The notes below the pieces were generated by a model, which had not been told where the DNA came from, did no database searches, and was given only the letters and a program-made list of their open reading frames with translations. This document shows positions 18,406-26,793 of a stretch of DNA of 64,000 nt, in pieces. Position 1 is the stretch's first letter. Every line of letters begins with the position of its first letter. The DNA comes from Thalassotalea profundi (lineage in GTDB: Bacteria; Pseudomonadota; Gammaproteobacteria; Enterobacterales; Alteromonadaceae): contig NZ_BNAH01000006.1 in NCBI RefSeq assembly GCF_014653195.1, forward strand, positions 124,001 through 188,000. Reading direction: 5' to 3'. The position numbers and the translations under genes are program-made.

Positions 18406-19779
18406 TTGCCTTTTACAGATAAACCAAAAAATCAAACGGGTACTGGCGTATTATGTCCAGCATTAATTATTTCTGCGCCATCATCGGGATCAGGAAAAAC
18501 CACTATTACGGCAGCCTTAGCAAGATACCATCGCAATCGAGGCCGTAAAGTTACCGTATTTAAAGTGGGCCCTGACTTTATCGACCCTATGATATTACGC
18601 CAAGCCAGTGGTGAATTAGTTTATCAGCTCGATTTATGGCTAGTAGGTGAACAAGGCTGCCAAGAACTGCTTTATCGTGCAGCCTTAACCTCAGATCTTA
18701 TTTTAATTGAAGGTGTTATGGGGCTATTTGACGGTACACCAAGTAGTGCCGACATCGCCGAGTATTTCAATATTCCAGTACTTGCAGTAATTGACGCTTC
18801 AGCAATGGCGCAAACATTTGCAGCGGTTACTTATGGTTTAGCCAAGCATCGGCCTAATCTACCTTTTTCAGGAGTTATCGCTAATCGGGTTAATTCACAA
18901 AGGCATGAAGAATTGTTAGTAACCAGCTTAGCCTCAGAATTTAAGTTTTATGGCCGAATACCTAAAGAAGCCGCAATTACCTTACCTGAGCGCCATTTAG
19001 GCTTAGTGCAAGCACAAGAACTTGCTGATATTGACCAGCAACTTGACCATGCCGCCGATCTAATAGCAGAAACAGCACTTACAAAACTTACTGCTGAAGT
19101 TGAATTTTTTCCTACGATTAATACTTCTTTAGCAACGTTGTCAGATACCGCACTCGCTGACACACGCATCGCTATTATTAAAGATAAAGCTTTTAGTTTT
19201 ATTTATGCCGCCAACATCGCATTTCTTAAGCAAGCGGGAGCCGAAATAATTTATTGCTCTGCATTAACCGATGTTGGTTTACCTGAAGCCGACGTCCTGT
19301 ATTTGCCCGGTGGATACCCAGAACTCTATGCGCAATCATTAAGTGAAAATATTACTTTTATACAAAGTATTAAAAATTTCGCTGCGGCCAACAAACCGAT
19401 AGTTGCGGAATGTGGAGGCATGTTGTATTTACTTGATGAGTTAACCAACCTAGAAGATCAATCATTTAAAATGGCGGGCTTAATTCCCGGCAGTGCCGTC
19501 ATGCAAAAGAAATTAGCCGCTATTGGTTCACAGTCTGTTGAACTTCCCATATTTAACCTAGATGAAAACGAAAGCACTATTATGCGTGGTCATAGTTTTC
19601 ACTATTCAAGTGCAAATATCGCGTTAACGCCTATTAGTCAAACAATACACCACCCTAGCGAACGCTTAGGGGAATTTGTATATCAACATGGCAATATCAT
19701 TGCCTCTTATATGCATTGGTATTTACCCAGTAACCCTGAATTAGCCGTAAAGCTTTTCAATAAAAATCGCCGTTTTTAA
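18406..19779 (+). CDS. cobB: Cobyrinate a,c-diamide synthase
   Basis: CobB/CbiA amidates the a and c side chains of cobyrinic acid using glutamine and ATP. The 457-residue protein has a dethiobiotin-synthetase-like P-loop (SAPSSGSGKTTITAAL, K31), DPMILRQASG, and a C-terminal class I glutaminase domain with the nucleophile in VAECGGMLYLL (about residue 335). Start is TTG 18406 with AAGGA 10 bases upstream; no ATG is near. It follows the BtuM-like gene by 13 bases and precedes cobO, so one B12-repressed operon is likely. Confidence 0.93.
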   Translation: MPFTDKPKNQTGTGVLCPALIISAPSSGSGKTTITAALARYHRNRGRKVTVFKVGPDFIDPMILRQASGELVYQLDLWLVGEQGCQELLYRAALTSDLILIEGVMGLFDGTPSSADIAEYFNIPVLAVIDASAMAQTFAAVTYGLAKHRPNLPFSGVIANRVNSQRHEELLVTSLASEFKFYGRIPKEAAITLPERHLGLVQAQELADIDQQLDHAADLIAETALTKLTAEVEFFPTINTSLATLSDTALADTRIAIIKDKAFSFIYAANIAFLKQAGAEIIYCSALTDVGLPEADVLYLPGGYPELYAQSLSENITFIQSIKNFAAANKPIVAECGGMLYLLDELTNLEDQSFKMAGLIPGSAVMQKKLAAIGSQSVELPIFNLDENESTIMRGHSFHYSSANIALTPISQTIHHPSERLGEFVYQHGNIIASYMHWYLPSNPELAVKLFNKNRRF

Positions 19780-19800
19780 TATGCCTAAAAAGAGAGTTTT

Positions 19801-20433
19801 ATGAATAAAGAACTGGCTAACGAGCAAGAAAAACAACGTCTTAAAGATAAAAAACACCGAGAACGTCAACAAAAAATAAAAGAAGCGGTTGCACAGCGTG
19901 TTGCCAAAGCAACAGAAGAACGAGGGGTATTGTTGGTAATTACCGGCAATGGCAAAGGTAAAAGCACCTCTGGTTTCGGTACGATTTTACGCGCATTAGG
20001 ACACGGCCTTAAACCCGGTATTGTGCAGTTTATAAAAGGTACGAAGTGGGAATGTGGTGAACTCAACATTTTAAAACAATTTCCCATTCAGCATTATGTC
20101 ATGGGCACTGGTTTTACGTGGGAAACTCAAGACAAGGCCACGGATATTGCCGCCGCCAAAATGGCATGGGAAAAAAGTAAGCTGATGTTAAGTGACCCGA
20201 CTATTGATATCGTATTACTTGATGAAATGACCTATATGGTGAAATATGGCTATATTGATCTCGATGAAATTATTGAAACACTTAACAACCGCCCAAAAAT
20301 GCAACACGTGTTAATTACAGGTCGTGCGTGCCATCGACGTTTGGTTGAATTAGCTGATACGGTATCAGAGGTACAACCGATTAAACACGCATTCACGATT
20401 GGTGTAAAAGCGCAGAAAGGCTTAGATTGGTGA
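19801..20433 (+). CDS. cobO: Cob(I)yrinic acid a,c-diamide adenosyltransferase
   Basis: CobO/BtuR adds the 5'-deoxyadenosyl group to the corrin cobalt. The 210-residue protein has an unusual lysine/glutamate-rich N-terminal ~38 residues, the P-loop GNGKGKSTSGFG (49-60), GLKPGIVQFIKGTKWECGE and the DE pair in VLLDEMTYMVKYGY. It is the last gene of the riboswitch-led operon, 21 bases after cobB, so imported corrinoids would be amidated and adenosylated by adjacent gene products. Confidence 0.95.
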   Translation: MNKELANEQEKQRLKDKKHRERQQKIKEAVAQRVAKATEERGVLLVITGNGKGKSTSGFGTILRALGHGLKPGIVQFIKGTKWECGELNILKQFPIQHYVMGTGFTWETQDKATDIAAAKMAWEKSKLMLSDPTIDIVLLDEMTYMVKYGYIDLDEIIETLNNRPKMQHVLITGRACHRRLVELADTVSEVQPIKHAFTIGVKAQKGLDW

Positions 20434-20492
20434 TGCGGACTTAGGTGATAGAATGCACAAAAGTTATGCGTGTAATGCAAATAAATAAACCG

Positions 20493-20531
20493 CTAACTAA
20501 CATGATTTGTTAACCTTATCATGTTAGTTAG
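20493..20531. terminator. Long hairpin between convergent genes
   Basis: CTAACTAACATGAT and ATCATGTTAGTTAG form a perfect 14-bp stem with an 11-base loop. It lies between convergent cobO and the DUF2780 gene. There is no T-run, so if it terminates it is an atypical site for both directions. Confidence 0.5.
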
Positions 20532-20552
20532 TCGATAATTATTAATTTAGCT

Positions 20553-21095
20553 TTAGCCTAATAATTTACTTAAGCCTTCAGTTAAAATTTGTTTAGCTTG
20601 TTTGCCTTCTTCAGTGTCTAAATAAGCTTGAGCACTTGAAATAAAGCTGCTGATCATTTCAGGGCTTAACCCTAAAGCTTCAAACTGCTTTTTCACATCA
20701 TTAATCGACTTTAACGAACCGCTATATTCAGACGCTTTATCAAGTAAACCACCTAAACCTTCTCCAGAACTTAGCTTACTAATATCAGGCATTTGACTTA
20801 CTAAACCTTCAATACCCGGTACTGATTCAGCAAGCTGACTAAATTGGTCGTTAGAAACATTGTTTTTAACATAGTTTAAAATAGCGCCCATACCACCAGA
20901 TGCTTGACTAGCATTTACATCTAATGAGCTTGTTAGCATATCAACCAAACCACTTGCAGTTGGCGTTGTCACAGTTTGCTCTTGAGTGTCACCCAAACCA
21001 ACCAAGCTTTTCAAGCTATCAAACCAACTTGATTCTTCAGCCAAAACAGAACAACTTAATGTGGAAATAGTTAATAATACGATAAGTTTTTTCAT
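20553..21095 (-). CDS. Secreted DUF2780 (VcgC/VcgE-like) protein
   Basis: This 180-residue exported protein starts MKKLIVLLTISTLSCSVLA, a signal peptide with cleavage before EESS. The mature part has GGMGAILNYVKNNVS, SVPGIEGLVSQMPDI and LGLSPEMISSFISSAQAYL, which I recognise as the DUF2780 family of unknown function (VcgC/VcgE in Vibrio). I chose ATG 21095 because it opens the signal peptide; an upstream ATG at 21113 only adds MTMDLF. It is likely periplasmic and mostly helical. Confidence 0.8.
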   Translation of the reverse strand: MKKLIVLLTISTLSCSVLAEESSWFDSLKSLVGLGDTQEQTVTTPTASGLVDMLTSSLDVNASQASGGMGAILNYVKNNVSNDQFSQLAESVPGIEGLVSQMPDISKLSSGEGLGGLLDKASEYSGSLKSINDVKKQFEALGLSPEMISSFISSAQAYLDTEEGKQAKQILTEGLSKLLG

Positions 21096-21239
21096 AAAAA
21101 GATCCATTGTCATTTAATTTTTAGTCATTATAACGTAATTAATATCTATTCACCTTTCATTTTAATCTCTAGGCTTAGTTAATTTCAAAATTAATCTCGT
21201 CAATTTATAGTTAGTCAAGTCAGCATTTATCGTAAATAA

Positions 21240-21845
21240 TCACAGTAATATAATTGAGAAACTACTTAACCAAACAAGTTGAAACCCATAAGATAATCGT
21301 TGATGTATTCCCGGATTTTCCTGAGCTTTAACGGCTTTAGCCATACGAAATAAATAATAAACAGTACCAATAACAGAAAAAACTGAAACCAAACGAAAAG
21401 AAAATGGATTCATGCTAGATGTAGGACTTAACGCAGTTAATATTGGCGCAATAATTAGAGACAGCAGCATAATAAAGCCAGCCCATGAATGTACCTGACA
21501 ACTAAAAGTAGGATGCTTTGTAAATGGATCAGCATCCATAGGGAAATAGCCAGCAACCCAAGTACCAATACCGTGAATGATAATAAACCAACCCGAAAAA
21601 TTCACTAATGTTGAAACATTTTGTAGCTGAGCTACATACCAACCAAATAAGCAAAATAAAAGGCCAAGCGGGTAATTATTAATGAGTGGTGATAACTTTT
21701 CTGTTGGGCTACCTGTTGCTCCTAATTCGCTACAAAACTGTTTTGAATGGCAATAACCATCATAAAATAGACTTGCAACATAAACACCAATAACAAGCCA
21801 AATACTTGCTATTAGCCCAGATAAAATGGCAATACTATTGAACAA
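21240..21845 (-). CDS. DUF998-family membrane protein
   Basis: This 201-residue protein has six hydrophobic segments. FGWYVAQLQN, GIGTWVAGYFPMDADPF and HSWAGFIMLLSLIIAPIL fit the DUF998 family, whose members have an FP-D motif before a histidine-containing helix. No function is known to me. It is transcribed toward the DUF2780 gene, 144 bases away, among small minus-strand envelope genes. Confidence 0.78.
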   Translation of the reverse strand: MFNSIAILSGLIASIWLVIGVYVASLFYDGYCHSKQFCSELGATGSPTEKLSPLINNYPLGLLFCLFGWYVAQLQNVSTLVNFSGWFIIIHGIGTWVAGYFPMDADPFTKHPTFSCQVHSWAGFIMLLSLIIAPILTALSPTSSMNPFSFRLVSVFSVIGTVYYLFRMAKAVKAQENPGIHQRLSYGFQLVWLSSFSIILL

Positions 21846-21887
21846 ATTAAATTCCTAATAGCTCAACTAACAAATAAGATTTTTATA

Positions 21888-22145
21888 TTACTTACTTTCG
21901 CTGTGCTTTTTTATTGATGCTTTAACTGCTTCAACTTGAGCGTCGCATTTTTCCTTTTGGTGACCACTCATCTGTGAGCACTTCTTAGGTGCAGGTTCTG
22001 TTTGCAGTATACCACTTAAAATAGCTGATGCTGCACATCCTGGTGCTCCATCACAGGTATCTGGTGCGGGATTATGATAATTAGGTGTATTACTACAGCC
22101 AATAAATAATAAACTCAACGCACAGGTATATAGCCATTTCATCAT
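21888..22145 (-). CDS. Small cysteine-rich lipoprotein
   Basis: This 85-residue precursor has the lipobox LLFIGC at residues 13-18, then a mature part with five more cysteines (TCDGAPGCAAS, KKCSQMSG, EKCDAQ) that could form disulfides in the periplasm. The C-terminus is lysine-rich. I do not recognise the family. It could start at either of two adjacent ATGs (22145 or 22142). Confidence 0.72.
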   Translation of the reverse strand: MMKWLYTCALSLLFIGCSNTPNYHNPAPDTCDGAPGCAASAILSGILQTEPAPKKCSQMSGHQKEKCDAQVEAVKASIKKHSESK

Positions 22146-22220
22146 GCGACTACTCTTTCAAGAAAAAAATCATAATTCATTAAATTTATCGACCTTTTAT
22201 AATTAAAAAATAATGTGTGA

Positions 22221-22655
22221 TCAGCAAGCTAATTTTGCTTGCTCTTCACACTTTGCTTTAGCCTCAGCTTGGGTCGCTCCGCCCATACAAAAATCTAATC
22301 GGATAAGCTTTTCTTCAATGGCATTAGGTTGACTGGAAACATTTTTCCACTGCCATTGCTTGATAACTTTTCTCGCCGGTTTATAAATAACCCTCTTAGG
22401 CACTGAACTAATAAGTTCAACGTTATCTGTATGCCCATTTTCATCAACAATTACTTTAAAGACACCGCAACCTGCAATACCTTTTATTGCAAGCTCCATT
22501 GGGTATTTGGGTGTAAATTGTTTAGTTCTAAGCCATTGAGCATCAGACTTTTCGGGAGTGATATGAGTAAGTTTTACCTCAGCATAATTTGCACTTGCAT
22601 GACCTGATAAAACGATAAACAAACCTAGCATTAACTTCACGACTCGAAATTGCAT
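22221..22655 (-). CDS. Periplasmic TonB C-terminal-like domain protein
   Basis: This 144-residue exported protein has a signal peptide ending ASA, then QFTPKYPMELAIKGIAGCGVFKVIVDENGHTDNVELISS and ARKVIKQWQWKN, the order of motifs seen in TonB C-terminal (beta-alpha-beta) domains. There is no membrane anchor beyond the signal peptide and no proline-rich spacer, so it is not a classical TonB. Four cysteines (in GCGVF, FCMGG, KCEEQ and the C-terminal Cys) could pair. Function unknown. Confidence 0.7.
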   Translation of the reverse strand: MQFRVVKLMLGLFIVLSGHASANYAEVKLTHITPEKSDAQWLRTKQFTPKYPMELAIKGIAGCGVFKVIVDENGHTDNVELISSVPKRVIYKPARKVIKQWQWKNVSSQPNAIEEKLIRLDFCMGGATQAEAKAKCEEQAKLAC

Positions 22656-22671
22656 GTTAACCTTCCTTAGT

Positions 22672-22965
22672 CTAGATTTTGACTTTTTGTTTTTTAAAAT
22701 ACCAAATCATAATCGGTATCTCGATGGCAGCATAAGTAATAAGAGTAAACCAAAACCAATTTGTACTAAAAAGTAAAACATTAAACGCTTGCCCAGATTC
22801 CCAATAATGTAAACCCACCACTAACAATGCAAAGCCCGATGCAAAAACATCATAAAATGAAATTTTCTCAAAGCTACTTCCCGCTAATTTGGGGTATATA
22901 GAAAAGTATGCCACTAAAACAATGCAAAAGTTTAAAATGATTACAGATAACTCTGGTGAACTCAT
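22672..22965 (-). CDS. Small hypothetical membrane protein
   Basis: This 97-residue protein has three hydrophobic segments (residues ~7-25, 38-53, 64-88) and a basic C-terminus (KKQKVKI). It lies 16 bases before the TonB-domain gene and could be co-transcribed with it. I do not recognise the family. Confidence 0.65.
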   Translation of the reverse strand: MSSPELSVIILNFCIVLVAYFSIYPKLAGSSFEKISFYDVFASGFALLVVGLHYWESGQAFNVLLFSTNWFWFTLITYAAIEIPIMIWYFKKQKVKI

Positions 22966-23012
22966 TTACATTAATACTCCTATTAAAACGGCTCTCACTA
23001 GCAGTAGGTTCA

Positions 23013-23375
23013 TTATTTAAGAAACTTGATACTCAATGGATAAACCCATAATTGACCATTATTCGCCTTTAGAGCCGCGATAATGGCAAATACAAAATTA
23101 AGTATTGCCAATAGAATAAAACCAAATGCCCCAATAAGAATAAAAACTAAAATACCGCAAACTATAGAGTAAATGAAAAGGCTAATTAACCAATTAACCG
23201 TGACTTTTCCATGTTGATCAATCGCATCATTTTTATCTTTATTTGTTGCCCACATTACGATAGGTAATATAAATCCTAACCCAGGAATGATAATACTGCT
23301 TAACTGACTTAAATGGATTAACATACAATAAGTATTTAAGGGCATTCCCCAATATTCTTCTCTATTTTGCTCCAT
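23013..23375 (-). CDS. DUF4870 (Tic20-like) membrane protein
   Basis: This 120-residue protein has YCMLIHLSQLSSIIIPGLGFILPIVMW, then KNDAIDQHGKVTVNWLISLFIYS, the DUF4870 pattern in which a helical pair is separated by a conserved DxHGKxxxNWxIS stretch. Start at 23375 is chosen because AAGGAG lies 6 bases upstream; an earlier in-frame ATG (23396) lacks this. Function unknown; the topology is three or four helices. Confidence 0.82.
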   Translation of the reverse strand: MEQNREEYWGMPLNTYCMLIHLSQLSSIIIPGLGFILPIVMWATNKDKNDAIDQHGKVTVNWLISLFIYSIVCGILVFILIGAFGFILLAILNFVFAIIAALKANNGQLWVYPLSIKFLK

Positions 23376-23426
23376 GTTTTTCTCCTTTGTTTCCAAACAC
23401 CTAATTAATTAGTAATAAAATAGTCA

Positions 23427-23837
23427 CTATATAAATTTACACATACCAAGTCCCAGCGCAGAACCTGATCGCTTTATATATCCAAAACGGGAATAAAAAG
23501 CTTCTTTACCTAAAGCTGAAAGTAACCCAATTGTAGCTCCCTTTAACGCAGCATTAGATATATAAGATTCTATATTTTGCATTAATAAATTACCAATCCC
23601 ATTACATTGATAGTCAGGATCTACTACTAAATCTTGTATATAAAAAAATAGCGCGCCATCTCCAACGATGCGAGCCATCCCTACAAGACGATTCTTATCA
23701 CGTGCAACCACATGGAAAAGAGAATTTTCTAGAGCTATCTGAGCGAGTTTTTTAGGGGTTTCTCCCCAGCCTACTTTAGAGCGTAAAGTAATAAACTCCT
23801 CTAATGCAGGTTGTGAATTTTCTATAAAAACATCCAC
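23427..23837 (-). CDS. GNAT-family N-acetyltransferase
   Basis: This 136-residue acetyltransferase shows the acetyl-CoA binding region VVDPDYQCNGIGNLLMQNIE, where the family R/QxxGxG/A loop reads QCNGIG, followed by the C-terminal FYSRFGYIKR. It is transcribed alone between DUF4870 and an unknown gene. The acceptor substrate cannot be inferred. Confidence 0.85.
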   Translation of the reverse strand: MDVFIENSQPALEEFITLRSKVGWGETPKKLAQIALENSLFHVVARDKNRLVGMARIVGDGALFFYIQDLVVDPDYQCNGIGNLLMQNIESYISNAALKGATIGLLSALGKEAFYSRFGYIKRSGSALGLGMCKFI

Positions 23838-23896
23838 CGTATTATATATTCCTAAAGCAAACGTTGGTTAAACAAAAAATAGTGGTTGCCTATTTA

Positions 23897-24265
23897 TTAT
23901 AGGCTTTGTTCATCAAGCCATTTTCTTGCAGTTGCTACATCATCAAAAAAGTGAACATTACCTGATGCTGCTTTATCAAGAAGGGCCTTTTGTAGGTTAT
24001 TACTAACTACAATTGCCGAAGCATAACAACCATGATCTATAAACCATTTAGCTTTCTCTTTAGATAAAACAATGCATTCGGGTGAGCCTAGAGTTTCATC
24101 ATCCCAAATCTCCATTCTACGCCAACTTTTTATGTTTTTATCTAAAATGGAGTTTTTAACCTTAGAAATACTATGACTTAGACCTAGCTCATTAAAAGGG
24201 CCTGTTGAGGTAATTTCAATCAAATCTCCATTCCATATAAAAGATACATCTCCGTGTATTATCAT
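23897..24265 (-). CDS. Hypothetical protein, possibly SpoIIAA/STAS-like
   Basis: This 122-residue soluble protein begins MIIHGDVSFIWNGDLIEI and includes FNELGLSHSISKVKN, CIVLSKEKAKWFIDHG and a C-terminal FFDDVATARKWLDEQ. The last motif resembles the end of SpoIIAA/STAS-type domains (D-xxxARxWL). Start 24265 is chosen because GGGGTGA lies just upstream; an ATG at 24301 is possible. Its promoter region is next to the small RNA gene at 24408. Confidence 0.6.
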   Translation of the reverse strand: MIIHGDVSFIWNGDLIEITSTGPFNELGLSHSISKVKNSILDKNIKSWRRMEIWDDETLGSPECIVLSKEKAKWFIDHGCYASAIVVSNNLQKALLDKAASGNVHFFDDVATARKWLDEQSL

Positions 24266-24359
24266 AATCACCCCAAAATTTAGTTTGCGAAAATAAAGCA
24301 AAGATAACAGCCTGCACTTGCTCCTGTAATTTTAATTTTTACACACACAATAAAATAAT

Positions 24360-24401
24360 TAGAGTAAACACTTTACTTTTGTAAAGTAATTACTCTATAA
24401 T
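24360..24401 (+). promoter_or_regulatory. Promoter of small RNA copy B with a large dyad over the -35
   Basis: TATAAT (24396-24401) is a perfect -10; TTTACT (24372-24377) is the -35 with 18-bp spacing. The region 24360-24397 is an almost perfect palindrome: AGAGTAA/TTACTCT outside and CTTTAC/GTAAAG inside share one centre at 24378.5. The dyad covers the -35 and spacer, as a repressor or activator dimer site would. Confidence 0.75.
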
Positions 24402-24407
24402 GCAATT

Positions 24408-24495
24408 GTTCCTAGCGAACGCCTGTTGTAATAATTTTATATTCTAGCTTCCCCAAGCTATGTAACCGATGATTTTATAATTATCGGTTTTTTTT
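24408..24495 (+). ncRNA. Candidate small RNA, copy B (engB side)
   Basis: This is an 88-nt transcript predicted from a strong promoter to an intrinsic terminator, with no reading frame. It folds as a 5' hairpin GTTC/GAAC (loop CTAGC), a single-stranded AU-rich stretch, hairpin TAGCTT-CCCC-AAGCTA (24445-24460), and a terminator stem AACCGATGATT/AATTATCGGTT (24464-24489) with eight Ts. The core TGTTGTAATAATTT then TATATTCTAGCTT is shared with copy A at 34048-34135. It converges on engB, the orientation of E. coli spf, but the sequence is unlike Spot 42. CCCC in a loop and an AU-rich stretch suggest an Hfq-dependent regulator that pairs with ribosome sites; that is inference. Confidence 0.8.
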
Positions 24496-24497
24496 GC

Positions 24498-25166
24498 TTA
24501 ATTTTCAGGCGTACTTTCTATCTTGTTAGCCTGGGCTAACCAATCGCAAATTATTTGATTTGCGCTATCGCATCCAGTACGTTTTAACGATGAAAATGCT
24601 TGTACACGAATATCAGCATTTAAAGCACTTAGGTTTTTCTTCACCTTTAATACTTCAGCGCTGGCTTTACCTGATGAGAGTTTGTCTGACTTTGTCAATA
24701 ACGCTAACACAGGTAATTTACTATCTGCCGCCCACTCAATAAGATCGCGATCTAAATCTTTTAATGGATGACGAATATCCATTAATACAACTAACCCTTT
24801 TAAACTTTTGCGTTTTTCTAGATACTCACCTAGAGCCTTTTGCCACTTTTTTTTCATTTCTAGTGGTACTTTTGCAAATCCATAGCCAGGTAAATCAATT
24901 AAACGTTGATTTTCGCCAACTTCAAACACATTGATTAGCTGTGTTCTCCCTGGTGTTTTACTGATACGTGCTAAACTTTTCTGATTTGTTAATGTGTTTA
25001 ATGCGCTTGATTTACCTGCATTTGAGCGCCCTGCAAATGCAACCTCAATACCTGTATCTTCAGGCAAACGACGAATGTCAGGTGCACTAATTGTAAAAGT
25101 GGCTTTGCTTAGATGAACAACAGAAGTAGACAAAATTAATTTCCGAAAACATAAATATGGCCACAT
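24498..25166 (-). CDS. engB: Ribosome biogenesis GTPase EngB (YihA/YsxC)
   Basis: EngB is an essential GTPase for large ribosomal subunit assembly. The 222-residue protein has G1 GRSNAGKSS (46-54), G3 [12 protein letters not shown]4 TKSD and G5 SSLK, and matches E. coli YihA from [20 protein letters not shown] on. The N-terminus is uncertain: ATG 25166 gives about 11 residues more than a TTG start further in. It converges on the small RNA gene at 24408-24495 and diverges from the cytochrome c4 gene, an arrangement also known in pseudomonads. Confidence 0.95.
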   Translation of the reverse strand: MWPYLCFRKLILSTSVVHLSKATFTISAPDIRRLPEDTGIEVAFAGRSNAGKSSALNTLTNQKSLARISKTPGRTQLINVFEVGENQRLIDLPGYGFAKVPLEMKKKWQKALGEYLEKRKSLKGLVVLMDIRHPLKDLDRDLIEWAADSKLPVLALLTKSDKLSSGKASAEVLKVKKNLSALNADIRVQAFSSLKRTGCDSANQIICDWLAQANKIESTPEN

Positions 25167-25341
25167 TATATCCCTTTTTTCAGTAAATGAGTCGCTATTC
25201 CCTTACATTTTTTAATGATTTTTTATCTCAGCCTATTAAACATTGTGCTATATCGTGTAAAATACATGGCTAATAACCTATTTATTACTTTTGTTTTCAT
25301 TAATCATAAAAACAAGCAACCTTAAGAACAGAGAGCTCTCC

Positions 25342-26583
25342 ATGAAAAAAGTCATATTTTCGTTCGTTATTGGATTAGGTATGCTAACCCAAGCCAATGC
25401 GTTTGAAGGCGATGTACAAGCAGGTAAAACAAAAGCAGCCGTTTGTGCAGCTTGTCATGGCGCTAACGGTATCAGTGCTGTAGATATGTATCCAAACTTA
25501 GCTGGTCAACATGCCGATTACATTGTTAAGCAATTAAAAGCTTTTAAAGATGGTTCGCGAAGTGATCCTGTAATGGCGCCGATGGCCGCAGGGTTGTCAG
25601 AGCAAGATATGAGCGATTTAGCTGCATATTTCCAAAGTGCTAAGAAAGCTGCAGCTACTAGTGATGAGTCAACAGTTGCTGTTGCTCCTGTTACAACGGC
25701 CCCTGCATTGGTTGCTGATGCCGCAAAAGGAAAAGCATTATATGAACATGGTGATAAAGCGAGAAGTATAACCGCATGTATAGACTGTCATGGTAAAGAT
25801 GGTGCTAGTGACGTTCTTATTAATCCTAATTTAGCTAAACAACATCCAGAATACTTAGAAAAACAATTACATGCATTTAAAGATGGTTCACGTAGTAACG
25901 CATCAATGAACCAAGTAGCAAGTAACTTAAGTGAAGCTGATATTATAAATTTAGGCGCTTATTTTAAAGATACAAGCGCAGTGGGTGATGTGAGCGAAAT
26001 GCAAACCGTTACTGTGGTTAAAACTTTTTCAGGCGATGTTGAAGCAGGTAAAGCTTTATCTGCAACATGTGTTGCATGTCACGGAGCTGACGGTAACGCA
26101 GCTGTGCCAATGTATCCTTCATTAGCAGGTCAAAGTGAGCATTATTTAGTTAAACAATTAAAAGATTTTAAAGCAGCAACAGTTAATAGTGATGAAGGAC
26201 GAGCTGATCCGGTAATGGCTGGAATGGTAGCGCCTCTTTCTGAAGATGATATGAAAAATTTAGCAGCATATTACGCTTCACAAACATTACGTCCAGCGGC
26301 TAGTAAAAGTAATGAGGTTGGTCAAAAACTTTATCTTATTGGTGATGCTAAGCGTGGAATAACAGCGTGTGTAGCTTGTCATAGTATTGATGGTAAAGGA
26401 ATGGGGCAAGCAAGTTTCCCTGCAATTGCTGGGCAGAATGCGACTTATATCAAATCTCAACTTGAAAAGTTTCGTTTAAGTACTCGTGGTAATGACACCA
26501 ATGGCATGATGCGAAATATCGCTGTTAAATTATCTGACGAGGATATTGTTGCACTTTCAGAGTATGTCTCTGCAATGAGGTAA
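25342..26583 (+). CDS. Tetraheme cytochrome c4 (tandem fusion of two diheme c4 units)
   Basis: This exported protein (413 residues) has signal peptide [20 protein letters not shown]. Four CxxCH heme sites are at 35-39, 146-150, 243-247 and 343-347. Usual cytochrome c4 has about 190-210 residues and two hemes; here residues 21-210 and 228-413 are each a complete c4-like half ([22 protein letters not shown], then [15 protein letters not shown]). It would carry electrons in the periplasm, as c4 does to terminal oxidases. Start 25342 has GAGAG upstream and opens the signal peptide. Confidence 0.92.
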   Translation: MKKVIFSFVIGLGMLTQANAFEGDVQAGKTKAAVCAACHGANGISAVDMYPNLAGQHADYIVKQLKAFKDGSRSDPVMAPMAAGLSEQDMSDLAAYFQSAKKAAATSDESTVAVAPVTTAPALVADAAKGKALYEHGDKARSITACIDCHGKDGASDVLINPNLAKQHPEYLEKQLHAFKDGSRSNASMNQVASNLSEADIINLGAYFKDTSAVGDVSEMQTVTVVKTFSGDVEAGKALSATCVACHGADGNAAVPMYPSLAGQSEHYLVKQLKDFKAATVNSDEGRADPVMAGMVAPLSEDDMKNLAAYYASQTLRPAASKSNEVGQKLYLIGDAKRGITACVACHSIDGKGMGQASFPAIAGQNATYIKSQLEKFRLSTRGNDTNGMMRNIAVKLSDEDIVALSEYVSAMR

Positions 26584-26603
26584 CTTAAGCTTTAGATTTT
26601 AAC

Positions 26604-26634
26604 AAAGCAGCGTTTATCGCTGCTTTTTTATTTT
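26604..26634 (+). terminator. Terminator of the cytochrome c4 gene
   Basis: AAAGCAGCG and CGCTGCTTT form a 9-bp perfect stem with a TTTAT loop, followed by a T-rich tail. It is 20 bases after the stop. Confidence 0.9.
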
Positions 26635-26793
26635 GAGTTACCGTAAAAATAAATAACCAATAGAGTCAATAATAAAGATTGTGGTTTAACGTGCTAATAA
26701 CCGATAAATATAGTCTCTTTATCCCGATAAACTATTTCAAATGATTGTTTTATGTTATTAATATCCGCTCATTATTAATTGAGGCGCTCTGGT

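Noticed and set aside
24408..24495. Spot 42 (spf) itself
   Set aside because: The position beside engB fits, but the sequence does not start GTAGGGTACAGAGG and lacks the known Spot 42 loops; I report it as a distinct family.
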